64,000 nt of DNA, taken from assembly GCA_016713535.1 (NCBI GenBank), contig JADJOY010000027.1, forward strand, positions 124,001 to 188,000. Reading direction: 5' to 3'. The notes under the pieces are model-generated. The model was given only the letters and a program-made list of their open reading frames with translations. It did no database searches and was not told where the DNA came from. This document shows positions 38,606 to 46,960 of the stretch, one piece after another (within the stretch, counting starts at the first letter, position 1; every line of letters begins with the position of its first letter). The position numbers and the translations under genes are program-made. This DNA is from Deltaproteobacteria bacterium (lineage in GTDB: Bacteria; JADJOY01).

Positions 38606-39133
38606 ATGAGACCTCCGTCTGATATCGAGCGCCGCCGTGTTATCGACGGCATCGAGCAAGCATTCGGCAACGTCCGGCGCGGCGAAGGGACGACCCTTCA
38701 TGAGACCGAGGTGCTCGACGACTACGGCTCAGACCAAGAGTTAGCGGCGGCGCGCGCTCTCGACATCGACACTCGCTGGCAAGACGTAGCTGACGAGCTA
38801 ATTGCGGAACACTCGGGTGCCCTGTGCTTTGTCGATCCTGCCGGATTTCGTTACTACATTCCGGCGTACATGCGATGGACTGTGAAGTATTTCGACGCAG
38901 GGACTGGTTCGGAATCTGCGCTTCACACCGTCTTCGTGTTGACACCAAATCGCCGCTTCCAGGAGGACGGCGCAAAGCTCGAGCGATTTCGCGTGTTCAG
39001 CCGCGACGAAAGCCGTGTGATCTGCGAGTTCCTTCGCTTAATGGCAGAGCACGCAGACTTCTCGACGCAGGTGTTGGCGACAAATGCGCTCGAAGATTAT
39101 TGGGGTCGTTTCTGCCAAGATCCGAGCGAATGA
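38606..39133 (+). CDS. Cassette-borne DUF6714-like protein
   Basis: 175 residues from ATG 38606, directly after attC-like site 3. Soluble, no signal peptide. The central block ALCFVDPAGFRYYIPAYMRW and DYGSDQELAAARALDIDTRW suit the DUF6714-type proteins often found in cassettes and scattered in bacteria. The family name is from memory and tentative. No catalytic motif is evident, and the biochemical role is unknown. Base composition is lower in GC than the surrounding chromosome. Confidence 0.7.
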   Translation: MRPPSDIERRRVIDGIEQAFGNVRRGEGTTLHETEVLDDYGSDQELAAARALDIDTRWQDVADELIAEHSGALCFVDPAGFRYYIPAYMRWTVKYFDAGTGSESALHTVFVLTPNRRFQEDGAKLERFRVFSRDESRVICEFLRLMAEHADFSTQVLATNALEDYWGRFCQDPSE

Positions 39134-39149
39134 GGCGTTGCGCTTGAAG

Positions 39150-39216
39150 GCACGCGCGCTGGCACGTGGTCTGACGGTCTAGTAGTCCAAGGCCGCTGCT
39201 GAGCTTTTCGTTCGGC
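39150..39216 (+). other. Degenerate attC-like right half, site 4
   Basis: GGCCGCTGCTGAGCTTTTCG followed by TTCGGC (ending 39216) matches the right half of site 2 (GGCCGCTGCTGAGCGCGGCG then TTAGGC). The left half is not clear; GGTCTGAC at 39168 may be its remnant. TGCAGCGGACGAACCG at about 39361 looks like another fragment. Between 39134 and 39464 I see no gene. Confidence 0.45.
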
Positions 39217-39464
39217 GTACAACGCTGCAATGTCGCACTGTAGATCCGATCACCAAGTTCGATCCGCTCGCGATATTTTTCGCTACCTCGTACACCCTCG
39301 GGTTTCTCGCCCATTGCTGGGTATACCGGCATCTGATCCGAAGCACGCCGAGCACGGCGGTGCAGCGGACGAACCGAGGGGTGTCCACTCGTGAGGCCGG
39401 CTAGCTCAACAGCCCGCCGTTGCACGTCACGGTACGCGACAAGTCGACAGGAGGAGACCAGCCG

Positions 39465-39926
39465 ATGAACAAGGTGACACCGTTCCTGATGTTCGATGAC
39501 CAGCTCGAAGCTGCGATCGCGTTCTATACCGCCACTTTCCCCGACTCCGAGATCAGGACGGTTGCCCGTGCTGGCAAGGACGGCCCGATCACTTCTGCCG
39601 AGTTCGTCGTCGGTGGTCAGGTCTTCATGGGGTACAACGGCGGTTCATACTTCAAGTTCTCCGAGGGATTTTCGCTCTTCGTCGACTGCAAGGATCAGAG
39701 GGAGGTCGACGAATACTGGGACAAGTTCGTCAGCGCTGGCGCAACCCCATCGCAATGCGGATGGATCACCGATCCATTTGGCATCACCTGGCAGATCGTG
39801 CCGAGGCGTTTCATGGAGCTCATCGCCGACGAGAACCCGAAGAAGGTACAAGCCGTCATGAAAGCCATGATGACGATGGTGAAGCTCGACGTGGCGGTGC
39901 TGGAGCACGCCTATGATGCTGCCTAG
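39465..39926 (+). CDS. PhnB-like VOC-fold protein
   Basis: 153 residues from ATG 39465 with GGAGGAG upstream. Starts MNKVTPFLMFDDQLEAAIAF and continues YTATFPDSEI, the standard opening of PhnB/3-demethylubiquinone-methyltransferase-like glyoxalase-fold proteins. GFSLFVDCKDQREVDEYWDK, CGWITDPFGITWQIVPRRFM and the tail KVQAVMKAMMTMVKLDVAVL agree. Enzymatic role is unproven for most members. Last clear member of the cassette region. Confidence 0.88.
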   Translation: MNKVTPFLMFDDQLEAAIAFYTATFPDSEIRTVARAGKDGPITSAEFVVGGQVFMGYNGGSYFKFSEGFSLFVDCKDQREVDEYWDKFVSAGATPSQCGWITDPFGITWQIVPRRFMELIADENPKKVQAVMKAMMTMVKLDVAVLEHAYDAA

Positions 39927-40263
39927 CCGACGTTCGCCGCTCGAGTGAGGCACCCCATCAATCGTGCGTGCGGGGACTCGGACCGCGACGAGTGCAGTCC
40001 CGAAGCCAGGCGCATCGCCCCCGCGCTGGCAGCCTGCGGCTCTGTCAGCGAGGTGGCCGATCTCGTTCACCGGATCTTCGTGGCCATGTTCGATTCGCGC
40101 ACCGCAGGCCCGCCCGAGCGCTATGCGCGGATTACAGCCAGCATCTGGGAGGAGATACTGGCCACCGGGCGCCCCAGCGAAATCGACACGCCCGCCGACG
40201 GCGACACCCCGCCGCTGACCTCTGCGTTCCGAGTCCGGCTGCGAGCCGGGAGGATTGGCAATA
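39927..40263. other. Possible gene remnant, no confident call
   Basis: From GTG 39945 a frame reads SDRDECSPEARRIAPALAAC and VADLVHRIFVAMFDSRTAGP before turning into low-information Pro/Arg sequence. No stop occurs until the end of the GNAT gene because that gene is in the same frame. It may be a decayed cassette gene. GTTCGCCGC at 39931-39939 could be a relic attC core. Confidence 0.3.
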
Positions 40264-40476
40264 ATGCCCCCCACCCTCCCCTCCGATCCTCGAACGGCGG
40301 TGCGAAGGGCCCGCATCCGGATGTGGCTCGACGAGGCCGCCTTCTGGGGAGTCTTGATCCTCATTCAGATTCCCGGGTACGAGAAGGTTGGCTGGTCGAT
40401 CGTCGGGCTCTGGTTCGTATCACTGGCGGTGCGGAGCATCCCGTCGGGTGGGCTGATCCTGCGAACGACGTTGTGA
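40264..40476 (+). CDS. Small single-pass membrane protein, unknown
   Basis: 70 residues from ATG 40264 with GGGAGG ten bases upstream, which decides this start. The N-terminus is charged (DPRTAVRRARIRMWLDEAAF); the middle is hydrophobic (WGVLILIQIPGY, VGWSIVGLWFVSLAV). No family recognised. It precedes the acetyltransferase gene by 89 bp on the same strand. Confidence 0.5.
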   Translation: MPPTLPSDPRTAVRRARIRMWLDEAAFWGVLILIQIPGYEKVGWSIVGLWFVSLAVRSIPSGGLILRTTL

Positions 40477-40565
40477 CCGGGGCGGCGGGGGAGTCGACCC
40501 TCGCGCTGCGCGCGGCGCGGCTCGCTGGAGGGGTGGGCTCGAGTGGAACGGCCCGAGATCGCGCC

Positions 40566-41042
40566 ATGACGAGCCGGTCGGTCCAGGTACGCCGGGCCAC
40601 CTCGGACGACGTCGAGGCGCTCCTCGCGTTGATGCGGGACTTCTACGCCGAGTCCGGCTTCGCTCTCGATCCCGCATCGGCCGGGGCGGCGCTTCGATCG
40701 TTGCTCGCCAGCCCTTCGCTCGGATGCATCTGGCTCGCGTTCGCGGACGACGTGGCGGTCGGACACGCGGTGCTCACGGTCCGCTTCACGATGGAGCACG
40801 AAGGGCTGAGCGGCTACGTCGACGATCTCTACGTTCGACCCACGCACCGTCGTCAGGGCATCGCTCGAAGCCTCCTCGGCGAGTTGCTCGCCGAGTGCAG
40901 AGCGAGGCAATGCAACGCGCTTCATGTCGAGGTCGGCGGATCGAACTCGGCGGCTCTCGCCCTCTACGCCGAGCTCGGTCTGCGCGCGTCCACCGATGGC
41001 CGCATCCTCGCGAGCGGACCGGTGGCCGGGGTCGGCGTCTGA
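40566..41042 (+). CDS. GNAT-family N-acetyltransferase
   Basis: 158 residues from ATG 40566. Motif A for acetyl-CoA binding is YVDDLYVRPTHRRQGIARSL (R/Q-x-x-G-x-A); motif B is NALHVEVGGSNSAALALYAE; the N-terminus VQVRRATSDDVEALLALMRD is the usual GNAT first strand and helix. Acceptor unknown; small-molecule or antibiotic acetylation and protein acetylation are all possible. It returns to high GC and may not belong to the cassette array. Confidence 0.85.
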   Translation: MTSRSVQVRRATSDDVEALLALMRDFYAESGFALDPASAGAALRSLLASPSLGCIWLAFADDVAVGHAVLTVRFTMEHEGLSGYVDDLYVRPTHRRQGIARSLLGELLAECRARQCNALHVEVGGSNSAALALYAELGLRASTDGRILASGPVAGVGV

Positions 41043-41109
41043 GCGGATGCTCCGCCCGCAACCGACCGGCCGTGTTCCACGGTGGGCGAACGGGTTCAGC
41101 GATCCACGG

Positions 41110-41521
41110 GCTCGGCGATGCCGGCGCACGCGCGTCTCGCCGGGCACGCGACGCGTGCCCCTCCACGGCCTCTGGAGGCGCATGCTTCGTCGTGCGCCAG
41201 CGTCGAAAGCGCCACGCCCCGGCGCGACGGAGCGCGCCCCCAGACCAGGAATCGAGCGGCTGGAGGCGCCGCGGTCGCTCGCGGTGCGCGCCCGATCCCT
41301 GGGTCTACCGAGGGACCGTTGCGCCTCCAGCGGCCCGCCGGGAGGCGGGCCCTCCGGAGGACGGGGAGTGAACGCGGTCGCTGCGAGGATCCGCGCCGTC
41401 GCGGACGCAGGAGGCGGTGCGTGTCGCCGGGCACGCGACGCGTGCCCCTCCCGGTTTCTGGAGGCGCACGGTTCGTCGTGCGCCAAGCGTCGAAAGCGCC
41501 AACGCCCCGGTGCGACGGAGA
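41110..41521. repeat. Two copies of a palindrome-bearing repeat
   Basis: CGCCGGGCACGCGACGCGTG followed by CCCCTCC at about 41129 and again at 41427, each then followed by TCTGGAGGCGCA, TTCGTCGTGCGCCA and GTCGAAAGCGCC. The palindrome GGGCACGCG-A-CGCGTGCCC is related to that in the 13.6-14.9 kb array. Between them, GCCCGCCGGGAGGCGGGCCC at about 41336 is another hairpin that recurs at 46436. No gene. Confidence 0.75.
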
Positions 41522-41666
41522 GCCTGTGAAGAAATCGAGCGAGAGCGAAGCGCCGCGGGGGGCGGAGCCCCCGCGCTACGAACGCCTCGTAGCGACGGGG
41601 GTTCCATCCCCCGTCGCCGGCTTCGCACGGTTTCCGTGAGCGACCCAGATCGAAAGATTCACAGCC
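41522..41666. mobile_element. Short MITE-like element, copy 2 (longer form)
   Basis: Same ends as copy 1: GCCTGTGAA (41522-41530) and TTCACAGCC (41658-41666). Inside are GAGCGAGAGCGAAGCGCCGC, GGAGCCCCCGCGCTACGAA, the hairpin GCGACGGGGG-TTCCAT-CCCCCGTCGC, then CGCACGGTTTCCGTGAGCGA. The 28-bp size difference from copy 1 is the missing right hairpin arm there. No open frame of interest. Confidence 0.6.
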
Positions 41667-41735
41667 TCGGAGTTGCGCCCTCCAGACCAGCGACTCGAGC
41701 CGCTGTAGGCGCCGCGATCGCTCGCCCGCGCGGCC

Positions 41736-43961
41736 TTACTTGCTCGGGGTCTTGATGGTGATGGTGTTCGAGTTGGCCGAGCTGCCGGCCGAGTTGAGGG
41801 CGTAGACCCGGAAGTAATAGGTCTTGTTGCCGATCAGCCCGGTGTTGGTGAAGGTCGTGGTGTTCGGCGCCAGCGTCCCGAAGAGCAGGAACTTCTTGCC
41901 GTCGGTCGAGCGCATCACCTTGTAGTTGGTCTCGTTGGTGGCGTTGTCGGTCCAGGTGAGCGTCGCCTGGTTCTTGAGCACCGACGTCGCCAGCAGGTTG
42001 GTCGGCGCCTCCGGCGGCGCGAGCTTGGTGGTGGCGCTCACCACCGTGGTGTTCGCCGAGTCACCCGCCGAGTTGAAGGCGTGCACGCGGTAGTAGTACG
42101 TGGTCGACGAGCTCAGGCCCGCGTCGGCGAAGGTGGTGTAGTTGGCCGACACCGACGCCACCGCGGCGAAGGTCACGTTGTCCGCCGAGCGCTCGACCAT
42201 GAAGCCGGTCTCGTTGCTCGAGCCGTCGGTCCAGCTCAGGTTGATGGCGCTCGACGAGGCGACCGTCGCGGTGAGCTTGGTGGGGGCGGCGGGCGCGGCC
42301 ACCACGGCCGACGTGGTCGGCAGCGCGATCGTGCTCGCGTGCGCGGCGTCGAGGACGACCTGCACCGTCGCGGCAGTCGACACCGCCGTCGCCGACGTCG
42401 ACAGCGACGAGCCGTCCTGCATGTTCTTGTCGAAGCGATCGAAGTTGGACGGCGCGACCAGCACCCGCAGCCGGTCACCGGCCGGGATGGTGAGCGCGAC
42501 CGACGGCAGGTCGACGTCCACCGCGTAGATCGTTCCCGGCGTGAGCGGCTGCTTGGCCGTGTAACCGTTGCGCAGCGACACGCGCTTGATCGAGTCGACG
42601 ATCAGCATCGAGGTGCCGTCGGGTCGGACGTCGGTGATGCGCACCGCCACGTCGGTGTCGGCCGCCGTGGACGTCACGTTGAGGTGGACCCGCGGGCGGC
42701 CGGTGATGGCGAGGGCGCTCGCGAGCGGCGCGGTCGTGAACGAGAGCACGTCCGCGCGCGCTTCGACCGGGCGCAGGTCGCACGGCCCGGTGGTGGCGGT
42801 CCTGTCTTCGAGGACCGCGCCGCACAGGGTCGGCACCGGGTTGGCCGGATCGGCCACGTACGAGCGCGGCGTCTCGTTGGCGGCCGGCGCCGCCGACGCG
42901 AGGGTCGCATCGGCGCGCAGGTAATACGTCTGGGTCGAGGTGTTGCTCGGCGGCCAGCTCGGCGAGCTCGCCACCCGCGCTTCGTTGGTCTGGTAGTAGC
43001 GGTAGGTGGCGCGCTGGTCGTAGCCGTTGGCAACGGCGCGCATCTGGTAGTCGAAGAACTCGAGCGCGGCGTTCGACTGCAGCGTCGTCGCGTCGGGGAA
43101 GCTCAGCGAGCCCTGCTGGGTGTCGGTCACATGGCCATGGGTCCACGGGCCGATGAAGGCCTTCTGCTTTCCGGCCGCGCCCGCCGCGGCGCCGCTCTGG
43201 ACGCGCTGCATCTCGGCGAGGGTGGAGTCGGTGAGGTGGTCGAACCAGCCCGACACGTGGAGCATCGGGATGTTGACCTTGTTGACTGGATTGGAGGTGC
43301 TCTCGACCTGCGACCACCAGGTGTCGTAGAGCGGATGCGCGCTCGACAGGTAGCCGTTGCCGAACGGCGAGTCGTTGCGGTTCTTGTAGTACACACCGCC
43401 GGGGTAGCTGAGCGAGTAGCTCTCCCGCCAGTAGTACTCGATCGGCACCGCCGCAACGAGGTGCGGCGGCGCCTCCTGAGCGGTCGCGAGGATGGCCGTG
43501 CCGAGGGCCGAGACGCCCCACGCGCCGACCTTGCCGTTCGAGAAGGTCTGCGCCGCGGCCCACTCGACCACGTCGTAGCCGTCCTGACCGCGGGTGGGCG
43601 CGCCCGAGTACTGCGCCGCCGCCGAGCCGAAGAAGCCGCGCCAGTCGACGAACACCCACGCGTAATACGGGTTCTTGAAGAGCGGGTCGGTGTTCTGGTC
43701 GATGGTGAAGATCGGTTCCCAGGTGCGGCGGTCGTAGGGGGTCTGCACCACGATCACCGGCCAGGGGCCGCGCGTGGCGGTCGGCGTATAGACGTCGGCG
43801 GCGAGGGTCTTGCCGTCGCGCATCGGGATCGCGACCGTGGTCTTGGTAGCCGCGGCATGGGCCTGAGTGGCGACGATCGTCAGCGCGAAGAGCGCCGCCA
43901 GCACGCGTCGGCGCTGTCCGGACGGCTCATGGATCGGGAGGCTGCGACGGATCGGGTTCAC
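41736..43961 (-). CDS. CocE/NonD-type hydrolase with two C-terminal fibronectin III domains, secreted
   Basis: 741 residues from GTG 43961; AAGGAG nine bases upstream decides this start. Signal peptide LAALFALTIVATQAHA. The alpha/beta-hydrolase part (S15 X-Pro dipeptidyl-peptidase class) has VIVVQTPYDRRTWEP, AWVFVDWRGFFGS, nucleophile loop VGAWGVSALGTAIL and GPWTHGHVTD with the probable catalytic His. A jelly-roll galactose-binding-like domain follows (VHLNVTSTAADTDVAVRITD). Two FN3 repeats close the protein (INLSWTDGSSNETGFMVERS; ATLTWTDNATNETNYKVMRS). Probably extracellular, acting on peptides, esters or amides. FN3 modules suggest attachment to a polymer or surface. Confidence 0.87.
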   Translation of the reverse strand: MNPIRRSLPIHEPSGQRRRVLAALFALTIVATQAHAAATKTTVAIPMRDGKTLAADVYTPTATRGPWPVIVVQTPYDRRTWEPIFTIDQNTDPLFKNPYYAWVFVDWRGFFGSAAAQYSGAPTRGQDGYDVVEWAAAQTFSNGKVGAWGVSALGTAILATAQEAPPHLVAAVPIEYYWRESYSLSYPGGVYYKNRNDSPFGNGYLSSAHPLYDTWWSQVESTSNPVNKVNIPMLHVSGWFDHLTDSTLAEMQRVQSGAAAGAAGKQKAFIGPWTHGHVTDTQQGSLSFPDATTLQSNAALEFFDYQMRAVANGYDQRATYRYYQTNEARVASSPSWPPSNTSTQTYYLRADATLASAAPAANETPRSYVADPANPVPTLCGAVLEDRTATTGPCDLRPVEARADVLSFTTAPLASALAITGRPRVHLNVTSTAADTDVAVRITDVRPDGTSMLIVDSIKRVSLRNGYTAKQPLTPGTIYAVDVDLPSVALTIPAGDRLRVLVAPSNFDRFDKNMQDGSSLSTSATAVSTAATVQVVLDAAHASTIALPTTSAVVAAPAAPTKLTATVASSSAINLSWTDGSSNETGFMVERSADNVTFAAVASVSANYTTFADAGLSSSTTYYYRVHAFNSAGDSANTTVVSATTKLAPPEAPTNLLATSVLKNQATLTWTDNATNETNYKVMRSTDGKKFLLFGTLAPNTTTFTNTGLIGNKTYYFRVYALNSAGSSANSNTITIKTPSK

Positions 43962-44224
43962 GCGAAAGGCTCCTTGCGCCGCTTCGACGTCATGCGGGAA
44001 GCAACGGAGACAATTCCTTGAGCAAACAGCGGGCCGCCTCGGACTTTTCTGACATTGGCGCCAACGGTTGCGCACCTCCTGCCCGTAGCGATGGCATTAT
44101 CAATTAATAACAGCAAGTTACAACACGGCTCGAGCCCCACACCCCTGTCCATCGGTGGGTGGATACCACCAGGGCAAGGTGACCTCGGTGCCCATATCCA
44201 CCCGGGCCGATCGCCTGTCCGTCG

Positions 44225-44251
44225 AAATATTGCCCAATCTGATCAATATTT
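44225..44251. promoter_or_regulatory. Dyad AAATATTG-N11-CAATATTT, candidate regulator site
   Basis: Perfect 8-bp inverted repeat (44225-44232 and 44244-44251), centre-to-centre 19 bp, suited to a dimeric regulator binding two major grooves. It lies about 190 bp upstream of the sigma-54 promoter match, the normal distance for an enhancer bound by an NtrC-type activator such as the one encoded downstream. The binding protein is inferred. Confidence 0.5.
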
Positions 44252-44432
44252 GACGATCGTCTCGGCCATCGTCACGATCATGGCGTAACGGTCCGTCGAG
44301 GGGTCACCAAGGGCGGGCGCCGCACTCGACATCGGGGCGTTTGTAGAAACGGGAGCGGATGGCAAGTTCGGGAACACCCGAGCCCGATCAGCTAAGACAA
44401 ACGATTTCAGCTGGTTGACGCCGTGCGTCGGG

Positions 44433-44448
44433 CGGCACATCGGTTGCT
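44433..44448 (+). promoter_or_regulatory. Sigma-54 promoter match upstream of csbD
   Basis: CGGCACATCGGTTGCT against the consensus TGGCACG-N4-TTGCW: the invariant GG (44434-44435) and GC (44446-44447) are exactly ten bases apart. The csbD ATG is 67 bp downstream. A sigma-54 activator gene follows csbD, consistent with autoregulation. Confidence 0.65.
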
Positions 44449-44515
44449 CGATCGGCCTCGAGTGGACCCGTGTCACCTCTCCTCGGGGCGCTCGAGGTTC
44501 ACCGCAGGAGGCGAG

Positions 44516-44695
44516 ATGAGCCGCACGCTCGATAAGGTGACGGGGCGAGCCAAGGAGGCCGCCGGGGTTTTGCTCGACGACCGGGAGCTCGCGCGCGAGG
44601 GTCGCATCGACCAGCACGCGGCCGAGCTCAAGGGTGCGATCGAGCGCGTCGTCGACGCCGTCCGGTCCCGCATCCAGCGCGAGCGCCACGAATGA
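44516..44695 (+). CDS. CsbD-family stress protein
   Basis: 59 residues from ATG 44516 with GCAGGAGGCG upstream. MSRTLDKVTGRAKEAAGVLL, DDRELAREGRIDQHAAELK is the CsbD/YjbJ pattern; small charged proteins induced by general stress in several bacteria, biochemical role unknown. It is preceded by a sigma-54 promoter match and followed 192 bp later by a sigma-54-dependent activator gene. Confidence 0.8.
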   Translation: MSRTLDKVTGRAKEAAGVLLDDRELAREGRIDQHAAELKGAIERVVDAVRSRIQRERHE

Positions 44696-44887
44696 GCCGC
44701 CGCCTTCGCCTTCGTGTTGCGTCCGGGACCGGAGGCTTCGGCGCCAGCGGCGCGCGGTCCACGGGGCTCGCCACCCCGGTGTTCGGCGCTCACCGCCGGC
44801 GCGCCACGGGACCCCCGCCGTGTCCGGACGACGAGACCCAGGCCGCGCTGCCGTTCGGTCCGGCCCCCACGAGCCAACGAGGAACGA

Positions 44888-46223
44888 ATGCCGACCGCGC
44901 TGATCGTCGATGACGACACGACCTCACGCGAATCGCTGAGCGAATGGGTGGGCGAGCAGGGCTTCGCGACCCATCAGGCCGACGACCTGCCGAGCGGTCG
45001 CGAGATCATCGCCAGCGATCGGATCGACCTCGCCCTCCTCGACCTCGACCTGCCCTCGGGCAGCGGCCTCGAGCTGCTCCCCGATCTCGAGAAGCAACCG
45101 TCGGTCGACGTCATCTTCGTCACCGGCTACTCGACGGTCGACTCGGCGGTGGAGGCGTTCCGCAGCGGCGCCGTCGACTACCTCACCAAGCCCGTCGACC
45201 TGAAGCGCCTGAAGAAGCTGCTCGATCGCGCCCGCCGCACCGCCGAGCTCAACGCCGAGATCGGCAACCTCCGCCAGGAGCTGCGCGGCCTGGGACGGTT
45301 CGTGAAGCTGATCGGCACCTCGCCGCCGATGCAGCACGTCTACGACCTCATCGAGCGCGTCGCCCCCACCGACGCCACCGTGCTCGTGACCGGCGAGACC
45401 GGCACCGGCAAAGAGGTGGTCGCGCAGACCATTCACGCGCTGAGCCGGCGCGCGCGCTCGCCGTTCGTGCCGATCAACTGCGGCGCGGTCGCGCCGACGC
45501 TCATCGAGTCCGAGCTCTTTCGGCCACGAGCGCGGCAGCTTCACGGGCGCCGAGCGCGCCCACAAAGGCGTGTTCGAACGCGCGACCGGCGGCACGCTCT
45601 TCCTCGACGAGATCACCGAGATGCCGCTCGAGCTACAGGTGAAGCTCCTGCGCACGCTCGAGATGGGCGCCGTGCGACGCGTCGGCGGCGACGGCGAGAT
45701 CGAGATCGACGTGCGCGTGGTCGCCGCCACCAACGTCGACCCACAGAAGGCGGTGGCGCAGGGAAAGCTGCGCGAGGACCTCCTCTACCGGCTGCTGATC
45801 TTCCCGATCCACCTGCCGCCGCTGCGCGAGCGTCGCGGCGACATCCCGCTCCTCGCGCAGCACGTGGTCAACACGCTCAACGCCAAGGGCGAGACCAACA
45901 AGCACGTCTCGCCGGCGGCCTTCGACCGCCTGCAGGCCTACACCTGGCCCGGCAACGTGCGCCAGCTCAAGCACGTCCTCGAGCGCGCGTACATCCTCGC
46001 CCGCGACGAGATCGGGGTGACCTGCATCCAGCTCGGTGACAGCCCACCGCCGCGCACCGGATCGGCCTCGGTGGAGGTCGGGTCGTCGATCGCCGAGATG
46101 GAGAAGCGGCTGATCCTCGCGACCCTCGAGCACACCGCCGGCGACAAGAAACAGACCGCCAAGCTGCTCGGCATCAGCCTCAAGACGCTCTACAACCGCC
46201 TCAACGCCTACGCGCACCACTGA
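44888..46223 (+). CDS. NtrC-type sigma-54-dependent response regulator, one frameshift
   Basis: Receiver domain with phosphoacceptor Asp in [12 protein letters not shown] and Lys in [15 protein letters not shown]+ domain with Walker [34 protein letters not shown] (GSFTGA in place of the usual GAFTGA sigma-54 contact loop) and [20 protein letters not shown]. The Fis-type helix-turn-helix is [20 protein letters not shown]. An extra T in TTT at 45518-45520 breaks the frame between ELF and GHERGSF; corrected length is 444 residues. GAGGAACG precedes the ATG. It probably activates the sigma-54 promoter before csbD. No cognate kinase is adjacent; the kinase at 50 kb is a candidate. Confidence 0.92.
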
Positions 46224-46500
46224 GCGGCCCCGCCCCCTCGGAGGGACGGCCTTTACGCGGGAGAGACCGCGACGCCCCCTCGGAGGGATGGCCTCCTGGC
46301 CGTCCGACCACGCTGCGGCCCGCCGGGAGGCGGTCCCTCCGAAACCGGGAGCGACCGCGACGTACCTTCTGCGTCCGACACGGGGCGAGATCGCGACGCT
46401 CCTCGGAGGGACGGCCTCCGGCCGTCCGCCCGGGCTGCGGCCCGCCGGGAGGCGGGCCCTCCGAGGCGGCGATCCGCGCGCACGCGGGCTCGCACCCCTT
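46224..46500. repeat. Cluster of short hairpin repeats
   Basis: TCGGAGGGACGGCCT, GCCTCCTGGCCGTCC and the pair CGGCCCGCCGGGAGGCGG/GGCCCGCCGGGAGGCGGGCC recur two or three times between 46240 and 46460. GGACGGCC...GGCCGTCC is shared with the 186-bp array at 30.7 kb. Non-coding, downstream of the activator gene, and perhaps a transcription stop. Confidence 0.7.
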
Positions 46501-46509
46501 CCATTGTAG

Positions 46510-46548
46510 AAACGTTTCCGGCCCACCCGTGACGTGAAAACGTTTCCG
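46510..46548. promoter_or_regulatory. Paired AAACGTTTCCG sites upstream of the DUF1328 gene
   Basis: Two direct copies of AAACGTTTCCG at 46510-46520 and 46538-46548, 28 bp apart, each centred on the palindrome AAACGTTT. They stand about 170-200 bp before the DUF1328 ATG in locally AT-richer DNA. They look like regulator or enhancer half-sites. The protein that binds them is unknown. Confidence 0.45.
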
Positions 46549-46714
46549 CCTTGTTTTCATAACGATTTCGACGCTCGCTCGGCGCCCGCCTGCGGGCGTT
46601 CGCCCGGGGTATGGAACCTGCACTTCTGCGGGTCGATCGGGTTTTCGGCGGCGATCTCGCCGTCGCGGTCCCGAGCTGACTCACCGTCCACGAGACGTCA
46701 GGAGAACGAGAGCC

Positions 46715-46879
46715 ATGCTGAGCTGGGCCGCCACATTCCTCATCATCGCGATCATCGCCGCCGTGCTGGGCTTCGGCGGCATCGCCGGTAGCGCGGCGTC
46801 GATCGCCAAGGTCCTCTTCCTCGTCTTCCTGGTGCTGTTCGTCGTGGCGCTGATCCGCGGGCGCACACCTCCGGCGTGA
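46715..46879 (+). CDS. DUF1328 small membrane protein
   Basis: 54 residues from ATG 46715 with AGGAGAACGAG upstream. Two hydrophobic helices: [35 protein letters not shown] then [14 protein letters not shown]. [25 protein letters not shown] is the DUF1328 (YtjA) signature. Members are envelope-stress-associated and functionally uncharacterised. With csbD and the activator it makes a small stress-related neighbourhood. Confidence 0.88.
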   Translation: MLSWAATFLIIAIIAAVLGFGGIAGSAASIAKVLFLVFLVLFVVALIRGRTPPA

Positions 46880-46960
46880 CGTCCCCCGGGCCCTTCGCCG
46901 CCAACCCGAAGCGCGACCGCGAGCGCAGCGCGACGCCCGGCGCCCCCGAGGACCCCGACC

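Larger units (their letters stand above)
43962..44515. promoter_or_regulatory. Divergent regulatory region between the hydrolase and csbD
   Basis: About 550 bp with noticeably lower GC, including the AT-rich TTATCAATTAATAACAGCAA at about 44098. It holds the 44225-44251 dyad and the sigma-54 promoter match at 44433-44448, listed separately. The AT-rich block may serve the hydrolase promoter on the minus strand. No gene is evident. Confidence 0.55.

Noticed and set aside
39217-39464. Further attC sites in the DUF6714 to PhnB gap
   Set aside because: GTACAAC and TGCAGCGGACGAACCG fragments occur, but no complete pair of boxes and arms could be built.
42081-44021. 646-codon plus-strand frame opposite the CocE-type gene
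   Set aside because: Composition is that of an antisense shadow and the minus strand has signal peptide, hydrolase and FN3 motifs.
46613-46640. ECF-sigma or sigma-54 promoter before DUF1328 (GGAACCTGCAC)
   Set aside because: The -35-like GGAACC has no properly spaced -10, and the GG to GC distance is not ten bases.
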